A stretch of 64,000 bases of DNA from Nocardiopsis_B sediminis (GTDB taxonomy: Bacteria > Actinomycetota > Actinomycetes > Streptosporangiales > Streptosporangiaceae). Under the pieces are notes generated by a model. It ran no database searches. It worked only from the letters and a program-made list of their open reading frames with translations, and was not told where the DNA came from. This document shows positions 1-6,638 of this stretch, piece by piece. Made by a program: the position numbers and the translations under genes. Positions within the stretch are counted from its first letter, which is position 1, and each line of letters opens with the position of its first letter. Location: positions 62,001 to 126,000 of the forward strand of contig NZ_JBHSBH010000008.1 of assembly GCF_042650565.1 (NCBI RefSeq), in the 5' to 3' direction.

Positions 1-817
1 CCAGGCGGGTGAGGTCGCGCCGCCCCGTCTCCATCACGTGCAGGTAGGCCAGCTCGCGGGGCAGCCGCGCCACGAGGTCGGCGTAGAGCGCCTCCGGATC
101 CGCCTCGGTGAGGCCGACGAGGGGGTGGGCGGGCGAGATCCGCAGCCCCAGCCGCCGCGGCCCGATGGAGTCGGCGACCGCGGCGGTCACCTCGGCTGCG
201 AAGCGGGTGCGCCCCTCGATGGACCCGCCGAAGCGGTCGGTGCGCAGGTTCACATTGTCGGACAGGAACTGGTGGATGAGGTAGCCGTTGGCGCCGTGCA
301 GCTCCACCCCGTCGAACCCGGCGGCGATCGCGTTGCGGGCTGCGGCGGCGAAATCGGCGATGGTCTGCTCGACCTCGGCGGTGGTCAGCTCGCGCGGGAC
401 CACGCTGTCCTTGGGGCCCTCGGCGGTGAAGGTCGTGGCGTCGGCCTTGACCGGTGAGGGGGCGACGGGGACGAGGCCGTCGGGCAGCAGGTCGGGGTGG
501 CCGATCCGGCCGGAGTGCATGAGCTGGGCGACGATCGCGCCGCCCTCGGCGTGCACCTTCTCGGTGACCACGCGCCACGCCTCGACCTGGGCGTCGCTGT
601 GCAGGCCGGGGGTGGAGATGTAGCCCTGGCCGCCGGCGCTGGGCTGGACCGCCTCGCTGATGATGAGCCCGGCCGACGCGCGCTGCGCGTAGTAGGTCGC
701 GGTGAGGTCGGTGGGGGCGTTGCCCTCGCCGGCGCGGCTGCGCGTCATGGGCGCCATCACGATGCGGTTGTTCAGCGTGAGGTCGCCGAGGCGCACCGGC
801 TCGAACGCGATCGACAT
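1..817 (-). CDS. Old Yellow Enzyme family NADH:flavin oxidoreductase (3' end outside window)
   Basis: FMN-dependent alkene reductase of the NemA/12-oxophytodienoate reductase type, which reduces activated C=C bonds of unsaturated carbonyls or nitro compounds with NAD(P)H. The first 272 residues are present; the gene runs off the left edge. Seen: N-terminal FEPVRLGDLTLNNRIVMAPM, then RSRA, the barrel segment FDGVELHGANGYLIHQFL and NLRTDRFGGSIEGRTRF, all diagnostic of the family. ATG at 817 is preceded by GAAGGAG at good spacing. It is divergent from the next gene across an AT-rich block that looks like a promoter/operator. Substrate cannot be told from sequence. Confidence 0.93.
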   Translation of the reverse strand, partial: MSIAFEPVRLGDLTLNNRIVMAPMTRSRAGEGNAPTDLTATYYAQRASAGLIISEAVQPSAGGQGYISTPGLHSDAQVEAWRVVTEKVHAEGGAIVAQLMHSGRIGHPDLLPDGLVPVAPSPVKADATTFTAEGPKDSVVPRELTTAEVEQTIADFAAAARNAIAAGFDGVELHGANGYLIHQFLSDNVNLRTDRFGGSIEGRTRFAAEVTAAVADSIGPRRLGLRISPAHPLVGLTEADPEALYADLVARLPRELAYLHVMETGRRDLTRL

Positions 818-860
818 GCGGGGTCTCCTTCATGAGGGACGGGGGCGCGGCGAAACCACG

Positions 861-899
861 CTTGTTAAAAAGAAGTTGCTTGCAAAAAGTTAGTCTCTC
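861..899 (-). promoter_or_regulatory. AT-rich promoter/operator of the Old Yellow Enzyme gene
   Basis: A strikingly A/T-rich block in very GC-rich surroundings, about 45 bp upstream of the OYE start. It holds the inverted repeat TTGC-TT-GCAA (876-885) and two related half-sites, AGAAGTT and AAAAGTT. HxlR and MarR family repressors commonly control such reductases, and AAGTTGCTT resembles an HxlR half-site; that assignment is inference. No regulator gene adjoins it in the window. The rest of 900-1155 shows nothing recognisable. Confidence 0.45.
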
Positions 900-1155
900 T
901 CGCGGATGTGTCAACGCAGCGGGGGTGTGGCGTTCGCCCGGTCCTCCCGCGCGGCGCTCGCGGCCGGCCTGCGGGGGAGCGGCGGGGCGGGGGAGGGGCG
1001 CCCGCCGGGGCGCCGCTGAACTGGGCGGACGTAGGGGCGGGAATCGGTTGTCTTCGCAAGCGGCCATATTTTCCCGACCATCAGGAGAGTTCGCTGTGGA
1101 GCGCGCCAGGGGTATCAATAGGGCTCCACTCCGTCGACCGACAGGAGCCCGCCCC

Positions 1156-2412
1156 ATGCCCGAGCCCGGACGCGCACGCCGCCCCTCCCGCGCGGGAACC
1201 GCGCCGCCGACCCGGCCGTCGTCGCCACGCCGGTCCGTCGCCGCGCCCACGACCGCCCTGGACGCGGCACCGCCGACGGCGCCCACCATGGGGGAGGAAG
1301 AGGAGTTCTTCGTCATCGACCCCGTGACGCGCCTGGCGAGCGCGCGTGCCCCCGAGATCCTCGCGGCGGCGCAACGATCCGATGACCCGACCCCGCGCAC
1401 CGAGGCCCACCTGTGCGGCGAGATCACCCGCTACCAGCTGGAGGCCGCCAGCCCCGTCTGCCGGACCGCCGGCGAGCTGCGCGACCACCTCACCGCGGCG
1501 CGCACCGCCCTGTGCGAGGCGGCGGCGGCACGCGGCCTGGCCGTCGCCGCCGCCGGGACCGCGGTGCTCGGCGACGTCGGCGGCGCCCCGCTCACCGCCG
1601 GGGCGCGCTACCGCAACATCGCGCACACCTTCGGCGCCCTTCGCGACGCCCACACCGTGTGCGGCTGCCACGTGCACGTGGGCGTGGCCGACCCCCGCGC
1701 CGCCATCGAGGTCGGCAACCACCTGCGGCCCTGGCTGCCGTCGCTGCTGGCGCTGACCGCGAACTCCCCGTTCCGGCGGGGGCGCGACACCGGCCACGCC
1801 AGCTGGCGGGCGGTGACCTGGGCGCGGCTGCCCTCGGCCGGGCCCCCGCCCTGGCTGGGTTCGCTCGCCGACCAGGAGCAGGCGGTGCAGGAGCTGATGC
1901 TCTCGGGGGCCATCCTGGACCGGCGGATGGTCTACTGGGACGTCCGGACCTCCGCCCACCTGCCCACGGTGGAGATCCGCGTGGGCGACGTCGCCGCCAC
2001 CGTCGAGGAGGCGCTGCTGTCGGCCCTGGTGGTGCGGGGGCTGGTCGCCACCGCGCTCCTGGCGGTCGGTGCCGGCGAGCCCGCGCCCGCCCCCTCCGAC
2101 GGGGTGCTGCGGCTGGCCATGTGGCGCGCGGCCCGCGACGGCCTCGAAGGGCTCACCCTCGACCCCATCGCCCGCGAACTCGTCCCCGCCCGCCGGCAGG
2201 TCGAGCGGATGCTGCACGCCGCCTCACCCGGGCTGCGGATGTGCGGCGACGAGGAGACCGCCCACACCCTGCTGGCCCGCCTCCTGGGATTGGGATCGGG
2301 CGCCCACCGCCAGCGCACCGCCTACGCGCGCCGCGGGCGGGTCGCCGACGTGGTGGACCTCCTCATCCGCCAGACCCGCTACGGCCTGGAGGCGGCCGCC
2401 GAGAGCCGCTGA
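1156..2412 (+). CDS. Glutamate-cysteine ligase family 2 / YbdK-type carboxylate-amine ligase
   Basis: ATP-dependent ligase of the GCS2 family, which joins the gamma-carboxylate of glutamate to an amine (cysteine in gamma-glutamylcysteine or EgtA-like members; weak or unknown in YbdK). 418 aa. The signature acidic start of the fold is MGEEEEFFVID at residues 45-55, and the metal/substrate motif CGCHVHVG lies further in, followed by NSPFRRGRDTGHASWR. The start ATG at 1156 has AGGAG nine bases upstream; it gives a 44-residue Ala/Pro-rich N-terminal extension not usual in the family. No ergothioneine or mycothiol partners adjoin it, so a generic YbdK role is more likely than a defined thiol pathway. 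Confidence 0.85.
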   Translation: MPEPGRARRPSRAGTAPPTRPSSPRRSVAAPTTALDAAPPTAPTMGEEEEFFVIDPVTRLASARAPEILAAAQRSDDPTPRTEAHLCGEITRYQLEAASPVCRTAGELRDHLTAARTALCEAAAARGLAVAAAGTAVLGDVGGAPLTAGARYRNIAHTFGALRDAHTVCGCHVHVGVADPRAAIEVGNHLRPWLPSLLALTANSPFRRGRDTGHASWRAVTWARLPSAGPPPWLGSLADQEQAVQELMLSGAILDRRMVYWDVRTSAHLPTVEIRVGDVAATVEEALLSALVVRGLVATALLAVGAGEPAPAPSDGVLRLAMWRAARDGLEGLTLDPIARELVPARRQVERMLHAASPGLRMCGDEETAHTLLARLLGLGSGAHRQRTAYARRGRVADVVDLLIRQTRYGLEAAAESR

Positions 2413-2534
2413 CCGCCCGGCCCGGGCCCGCCCCGGCGGGTCCCGGACCGGTGGGGACCGGGGCGGTGGGTCCGGACCGGTGGGGGCCGGGCGGGTGCGG
2501 GCGGAGGGTCGGGGCGGCCCGGCTCAGGCCCGGG

Positions 2535-3188
2535 TCAGCCCAGGCCCGAGGCGCGGATGGTGATGTTGAGGCGGCCCGCGGGCAGGCCGATGCCGCCGGG
2601 ACCGGTGCCCGGGCGGGTCCGCGGGACGCCGTGGTAGGCGCGGCGCGACGGCCCGCCGAAGACGAACAGGTCGCCGCTGCGCAGCTCCACGTCGGTGTAG
2701 GGCCGGGTCCGGGTCTCGGTGTTGCCGAACCGGAACACGCAGGTGTCGCCCAGGCTCAGCGACACCACCGGGAAATCGACGCGCTCGTCGCTGTCCCGGT
2801 GCATGCCCATCTTGGCGTCGGCGTCGTAGAAGTTGACCAGCGCCACGTCATAGCCGGGAGCACCGTCCGGGGGCGGCGCCCCGTAGGCGGCCTCGACCCC
2901 GCGGCGGGCAAGGTCCCCGAGGTCGGGCGGGAAAGGCGTGACCGGCGTGCCGTCGGGCAGGGTGGCGGTGTAGCGATACGGAGCCCAGTGGAGCCCCAGA
3001 CTGACCATCGAAACGCTCATCACCCCGCCACGCGGCATCCGGTGCCGCCGCATCCCGGCCGGCCCCGCCGCCCACCCCCGGCACCGCCCGACCAGCTCCC
3101 GCTGGGTATCGGCGTCCAGCCACCCCGGCACATGAACGGCCCCGGGCGCGACCTCCACGGGCTGCGCCGGGAACAGCGGTTCACTCAT
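2535..3188 (-). CDS. alkB: AlkB-type Fe(II)/2-oxoglutarate DNA dealkylase
   Basis: Oxidative demethylase that removes N1-methyladenine and N3-methylcytosine lesions from DNA or RNA. 217 aa, matching E. coli AlkB length. Seen: NFYDADAKMGMHRDSDE, containing the Fe ligands of the HxD motif; the distal region GDLFVFGGPSRRAYHGVPR carries the third ligand His, and RLNITIR is the 2-oxoglutarate-binding RxNxTxR motif. SLGLHWAPYRYT is the typical lesion-recognition segment. It converges on the ligase gene; no Ada-like regulator adjoins it. Start ATG 3188 has GGGGGA almost abutting, so the true start is slightly uncertain. Confidence 0.95.
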   Translation of the reverse strand: MSEPLFPAQPVEVAPGAVHVPGWLDADTQRELVGRCRGWAAGPAGMRRHRMPRGGVMSVSMVSLGLHWAPYRYTATLPDGTPVTPFPPDLGDLARRGVEAAYGAPPPDGAPGYDVALVNFYDADAKMGMHRDSDERVDFPVVSLSLGDTCVFRFGNTETRTRPYTDVELRSGDLFVFGGPSRRAYHGVPRTRPGTGPGGIGLPAGRLNITIRASGLG

Positions 3189-3220
3189 TCCCCCAGTGTC
3201 CCTGCGCGGCCCTGCCTGCG

Positions 3221-3388
3221 CACGTAACGTACTGGTGCAGGCAGGATGGCAGGATCGTGCTGCTCACAGTCTTCCGTAAGACGAAGCAACATGATCAACG
3301 GCAGATCGACAGAGCGGTCCGGGCGCAGAAGACCTGTGCCAGCGAGCATGATGGGCCGGTTGTTGAGCGCTACGAAAGGCGGGTGTGA
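3221..3388 (+). pseudogene. 5'-truncated HigB/RelE-type (Gp49 family) toxin remnant
   Basis: Reading this frame gives the C-terminal half of a phage-Gp49-like RelE/HigB toxin: HVTYW, then GRIVLLTVFRKTKQ, then RAVRAQKTC and ERYERRV before TGA at 3386. The segment 'I-V-L-L-T-V-F-x-K-T' followed by a basic helix is the hallmark of that family. Upstream of 'HVTYW' the frame continues into the alkB 5' flank with no homology and no plausible start, so the N-terminal half (about 55-60 residues) is gone. The stop overlaps the antitoxin start as TGATG, the standard toxin-first higBA layout. Judged a pseudogene by missing half and missing start. Confidence 0.7.
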
Positions 3389-3696
3389 TGGCCGGGTACC
3401 ACACGCGTTGGGTTCGTCCCGATCCACTGCTTGAGGACCCGGAGCGGATCGCGATCCGGGAGGCCCTGGCCTTCGGTAAAGCACTGTATGACGGGCAACT
3501 GGCTCTGGGACTCTCCGTTGAGGAGTTGGCTGAGCGGGCGGCGATGAGCGCCGACGAAATCGAGTGCATCGAGGAGGGCGGCACTGCCCCGACCGTCGCC
3601 CTGCTGCGCCGACTGGCGGCCGCGCTCAACGCGGATGTTCATTTGAAGGCCGGGCATGACATCGACTCGGTCTGGTTCGAGCCGCACGCCGCCTGA
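3388..3696 (+). CDS. XRE-family helix-turn-helix protein, orphan HigA-like antitoxin
   Basis: 102-residue DNA-binding protein. A Cro/C1-type HTH spans roughly residues 40-95: LGLSVEELAERAAMSADEIECIE is helix-turn-helix, followed by GGTAPTVALLRRLAAAL. The ATG at 3388 shares bases with the stop of the toxin remnant (TGATG) and has GAAAGG at fitting spacing; a GTG at 3385 is the alternative. In intact systems the antitoxin neutralises the mRNA-cleaving toxin and represses its own operon. Here the toxin is truncated, so this is an orphan; without the toxin's promoter it may be poorly expressed. It could also have been recruited as a plain repressor. Confidence 0.82.
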   Translation: MAGYHTRWVRPDPLLEDPERIAIREALAFGKALYDGQLALGLSVEELAERAAMSADEIECIEEGGTAPTVALLRRLAAALNADVHLKAGHDIDSVWFEPHAA

Positions 3697-3829
3697 CCCA
3701 TCTGGGGAACGCAGGGGTGGGGGAGATGCCCCAGATCGCCCTCCCATCTGGCAGTACAGCGAGCCAGGGCGGCCGTAGACGAAGCGCTGGAACACTTGGA
3801 GAATCCGGCCCGGATCCCGGGAACACCCC

Positions 3830-3988
3830 GTGAAGCAGCACGGTCCACGTGCGCCCTTCGATGAATTGGCCTCCGCCTTCGAGTGGTGGAAGGACGCCGG
3901 GAGGCCGGACCATACCCGATTCGGCCTCACCGTGAATCCGGTCGGCCAATTCGCGTGGCTGGACGGCCCGGACCGGCCAGTGGGGTAG
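3830..3988 (+). pseudogene. 3' fragment of a protein-L-isoaspartate methyltransferase-like gene
   Basis: This frame reads KQHGPRAPFDELASAFEWW, then DAGRPDHTRFGLTVNPVGQ and WLDGPDRPV before TAG. That pattern (YGPR.LWDE...A..WW..aGrP...RfGlTV.p.gq..WLd.P) is the C-terminal tail of long actinomycete PCMT-like methyltransferases. The catalytic Rossmann domain is absent: an in-frame stop lies at 3776 and nothing upstream resembles it. A decayed leftover next to the truncated toxin. In another frame 3745-3840 reads an Ala/Glu-rich helix (ARAAVDEALEHLENPARIPG) that may be a further remnant. Recognition rests on remembered family pattern, not a search. Confidence 0.5.
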
Positions 3989-4102
3989 TACGCGTCGAAC
4001 CACGCCGCGCTGGGGGCCGGGGGACATGGCCCTCCGACGGGCGGCACCTCGACCCGCGGCGCGCGGTGGCTCGGGTGTGCCGTGGGGTGGGGCGGCGGGG
4101 GG

Positions 4103-4249
4103 CTAGGCTGGTGGCGTAGGGGTTCGTCACGGATGCGGGGAGGTGGGGCCGACATGAGCCAACCTCCCAGTACCACCTAGCCGCACGACGGGTTCCGTCG
4201 TGCGTGCACTCCGGTCGCCATCCGCAACGAGCCCGCCCAGGGGTGTCCC
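4103..4249 (+). promoter_or_regulatory. Structured leader of corA with candidate -10 and attenuator hairpins
   Basis: TAGGCT at 4103-4108 is a good actinomycete -10 element; a transcript from about 4115 would carry a 135-nt leader. Within it, GGGAGGT (4138-4144) pairs with ACCTCCC (4162-4168), hiding the ribosome site of an 8-codon ORF inside that ORF's own codons. Directly after the ORF stop is a perfect 9-bp hairpin with a 5-nt loop (4182-4204). CGGATG (4130-4135) can also pair with CATCCG (4219-4224). It does not match the M-box magnesium riboswitch as I know it. The layout suggests translation-coupled regulation of the magnesium transporter. Confidence 0.5.
4154..4180 (+). CDS. Leader mini-ORF upstream of corA (MSQPPSTT)
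   Basis: ATG at 4154 opens an eight-codon ORF ending TAG at 4178, encoding Met-Ser-Gln-Pro-Pro-Ser-Thr-Thr. A near-ideal Shine-Dalgarno GGAGGT sits nine bases upstream (4139-4144), far stronger than that of corA itself. The consecutive proline codons and the hairpin beginning two bases after the stop recall the Mg2+/proline-sensing leader peptides MgtL and CorL known ahead of Salmonella mgtA and corA. Function is inference; the peptide sequence itself is not homologous to those leaders. Confidence 0.4.
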   Translation: MSQPPSTT

Positions 4250-5413
4250 ATGTCGCAACGCCGTCCGCTGTTCTGGCTGCCCGGATTCCGTATGAGCCAG
4301 GAGAGCCGCCGTTCCACCGGCCATCCCGCCCCGGAGTTCTCCATGGACCCCCGCGCCGACCCCGGCCGCACGCCGCCGATCCACGAAAGCGTGATCGACG
4401 CCGCGATCTACGTCGACGGGCACCGCCAGGAGGCCCCCGCCGACCTCGGCAACCTCGTCGAGCTGCACCGCCACACGCCCCGGACCGAGGGCGCCATGGC
4501 CTGGATCGGGATGCTGCGGCCCACCAGCGACCAGCTCATCGCCGCCGCCGAGGAGTTCGGCCTGCACGAGCTGGCGGTGGAGGACGCGATCGTCGCCCAC
4601 CAGCGGCCCAAGATCGAGCGCTACGACGACGGCCTCTTCGTGGTCCTCAGAGCAGCCCGGTACCTCGACGCCGCCGAGCAGGTCGAGTTCGGCGAGATCC
4701 ACATCTTCGCCGGCCCGCACTTCCTGCTGACCGTCCGCCACAGCGACGCCCCCGACCTGGCCGCGGTCCGCCGGCGCCTCGAAGCCGACCCCGAACTGCT
4801 CGCGCACGGCCCCATCGCCGTCCTCTACGGCATCCTCGACGCGGTCGTCGACGGCTACGCCCCCGTCGTCGCCGGATTGCAGAACGACATCGACGAGATC
4901 GAGACCGAGGTCTTCGAAGGCGACCCCAAGGTGTCGCGGCGCATATACGAGCTGTCGCGCGAGGTGATCGGGTTCCAGCGCGCCGCCCACCCCCTGCTGG
5001 AGGTGCTGCGCTCCCTCATCGACGGCCTGTCCGACGACAGCGCCCACGCCGAGCTGCGCCGCTACCTACGCGACGTCGCCGACCACGCCACCACCGCGGC
5101 CGAGCGCGCCGACGCCTTCCGGCAGATGCTCCAGGACATCCTGGCGGTCAACGCCACCCTGGTCTCCCAGCAGCAGAACGAGGAGATGCGCCACCTCACC
5201 GAGGCCAGCTACCGGCAGGGCGAGGTCACCAAGCAGATCTCGGCCTGGGCCGCCATCCTCTTCGCCCCCACCCTCATCGCCGGCATCTACGGGATGAACT
5301 TCGACCACATGCCCGAGCTCCACTGGGCCCTGGGCTACCCCTTCGCCCTGAGCCTGATGGCCGTCGGCTGTGTCGGGCTCTACCTGCTCTTCAAACGCAG
5401 CAACTGGATGTAG
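4250..5413 (+). CDS. corA: CorA-family magnesium/cobalt transporter
   Basis: Pentameric inner-membrane channel for Mg2+ (also Co2+/Ni2+). 387 aa. The C-terminus has the two membrane helices (ISAWAAILFAPTLIAGIYGM and YPFALSLMAVGCVGLYLLF) with the defining YGMNF selectivity loop between them; the cytoplasmic funnel with long helices occupies the first 320 residues. The C-terminal KRSNWM basic tail is typical. The start at 4250 leaves a 50-residue N-terminal tail of low complexity before VIDAAIYVDG; ATG 4343 (MDPRAD) is an alternative. AGGGG precedes ATG 4250. Expression is probably governed by the leader described upstream. Confidence 0.95.
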   Translation: MSQRRPLFWLPGFRMSQESRRSTGHPAPEFSMDPRADPGRTPPIHESVIDAAIYVDGHRQEAPADLGNLVELHRHTPRTEGAMAWIGMLRPTSDQLIAAAEEFGLHELAVEDAIVAHQRPKIERYDDGLFVVLRAARYLDAAEQVEFGEIHIFAGPHFLLTVRHSDAPDLAAVRRRLEADPELLAHGPIAVLYGILDAVVDGYAPVVAGLQNDIDEIETEVFEGDPKVSRRIYELSREVIGFQRAAHPLLEVLRSLIDGLSDDSAHAELRRYLRDVADHATTAAERADAFRQMLQDILAVNATLVSQQQNEEMRHLTEASYRQGEVTKQISAWAAILFAPTLIAGIYGMNFDHMPELHWALGYPFALSLMAVGCVGLYLLFKRSNWM

Positions 5414-5415
5414 CC

Positions 5416-5436
5416 GGGCCGGGTCACACCCGGCCC
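5416..5436. terminator. Convergent terminator between corA and the VWA gene
   Basis: Perfect inverted repeat GGGCCGGGT-CAC-ACCCGGCCC, 9-bp stem with 3-nt loop, lying just after the corA stop and over the stop codon of the opposing VWA gene. It can serve both strands. No U-tract follows, as is usual in high-GC actinomycetes. Confidence 0.65.
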
Positions 5437-6638
5437 TCCGCGGAGCGACCGCCCTCCTCCCGCCCCGCCTGCTCCTGCTCCGCCCACGACATCAGCGACC
5501 GCCCCTGGAGCGCCGCCGCCATCAGCTCCGGGAACCGGTCGGGCGTGCACGCGAAGGCCGGCACGCCCATGGCCGCCAGCGCCGCGGCATTGGCGCGGTC
5601 GTAGGCGGGCGCCCCGTCGTCGGACAGCGCGAGCAGCACCACCACCTGCACCCCGGCCGCCTTCATTGCCGCCACACGGCGCAGCATCTCCTCGCGCACG
5701 CCCCCCTCGTGGAGGTCGCTGATGAGCACGAACACCGAGTCGGAGGGGCGGGTCATGAGCCCCTGGCAGTAGGCGAGCGCCCGGTTGATGTCGGTGCCGC
5801 CGCCCAGCCGGGTACCGAACAGCACCTCCACCGGGTCGGCGAGCCGGCCGGTCAGGTCCACGACCGAGGTGTCGAACGCCACCAGCGACGTCCGCAGCGC
5901 CCGCACCGACCCCAGCACGGCGGCGAACACGCCGGCGTAGACCACCGACGACGCCATCGACCCGCTCTCGTCGACCGCCAGCACGACGTGGCGCTGCACG
6001 CCCCGGTCGCGGCGGCCGTGGCCCACCAGCGTCTCCGGCACCACGGTGCGCCGCTCCGGCAGGTAGTGCCGCAGGTTGCGGCGGATCGTGCGGTCCCAGT
6101 CGATGTCGGCGGCCCGCCGCGGCCGGGCCGTCCGCGCCGACCGGTCCAGCGCACCCTGCACCACGGACCGTGTGTGCCCGGCCAGCCGGCGCTCCAGGTC
6201 CGCCACCACGCGGCGGACCACGGCCCGCGCAGACTCCCGGGCGGCCACGGGCAGCACCCGGGCCAGCGAGAGCAGCGTGCCGACCAGGTGCACGTCGGGC
6301 TCCACCGCGTCCATCATCTCCGGCTCCAGCAGCAGCCGTTCCAGGCCCAGCCGCTCCATGGCGTCGGCCTGCATCACCCGCACCACACCGGTGGGGAAGA
6401 AGGAGCGGATATCGCCCAGCCATGCCGCGACGCGCGGGGCCGACCCCTCCAAGCCGCCGCGGCGCGGCCCGTCCCCGCCGCGGTCACGGTCGTAGAGCGC
6501 GGCGAGCGCCCCGTCCATCCGGGCGTCGGCGCCGTCCAGCCCGCCCAGCGCCTCCCCGGCGGTGTCACCGAGCACCAGCCGCCACCGCCGCATCCGTTCC
6601 GACACCGCCTCTTCGGCCGTCGCTTCCGTGCCGCTCAT
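5424..6638 (-). CDS. VWA-domain protein of MoxR-ATPase cluster
   Basis: 404 aa. A von Willebrand A domain fills the C-terminal half: VVLAVDESGSMASSVV is the metal-ion-dependent adhesion (MIDAS) DxSxS motif, and GGGTDINRALAYCQGL and FVLISDLHEGG carry the remaining metal ligands. The N-terminal half is helical with RTIRRNLRHYLPER just before the VWA fold. VWA proteins beside MoxR ATPases act as partner/adaptor in chaperone-like metal or cofactor insertion in known cases (MoxR, CoxD, BchI/D, RavA-ViaA); this family's client is not known. Start ATG overlaps the DUF5682 stop (ATGA) and AAAGGGG precedes it. Last gene of the operon. Confidence 0.9.
   Translation of the reverse strand: MSGTEATAEEAVSERMRRWRLVLGDTAGEALGGLDGADARMDGALAALYDRDRGGDGPRRGGLEGSAPRVAAWLGDIRSFFPTGVVRVMQADAMERLGLERLLLEPEMMDAVEPDVHLVGTLLSLARVLPVAARESARAVVRRVVADLERRLAGHTRSVVQGALDRSARTARPRRAADIDWDRTIRRNLRHYLPERRTVVPETLVGHGRRDRGVQRHVVLAVDESGSMASSVVYAGVFAAVLGSVRALRTSLVAFDTSVVDLTGRLADPVEVLFGTRLGGGTDINRALAYCQGLMTRPSDSVFVLISDLHEGGVREEMLRRVAAMKAAGVQVVVLLALSDDGAPAYDRANAAALAAMGVPAFACTPDRFPELMAAALQGRSLMSWAEQEQAGREEGGRSAEGRV

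Noticed and set aside
2440..2500. Repeated GGACCGGTGGGG units after the carboxylate-amine ligase gene
   Set aside because: Only two imperfect copies in very GC-rich DNA; no basis for calling a functional repeat.
4103..4249. M-box (ykoK) magnesium riboswitch
   Set aside because: The conserved opening and closing segments of the M-box are absent; the structure fits a translated leader better.
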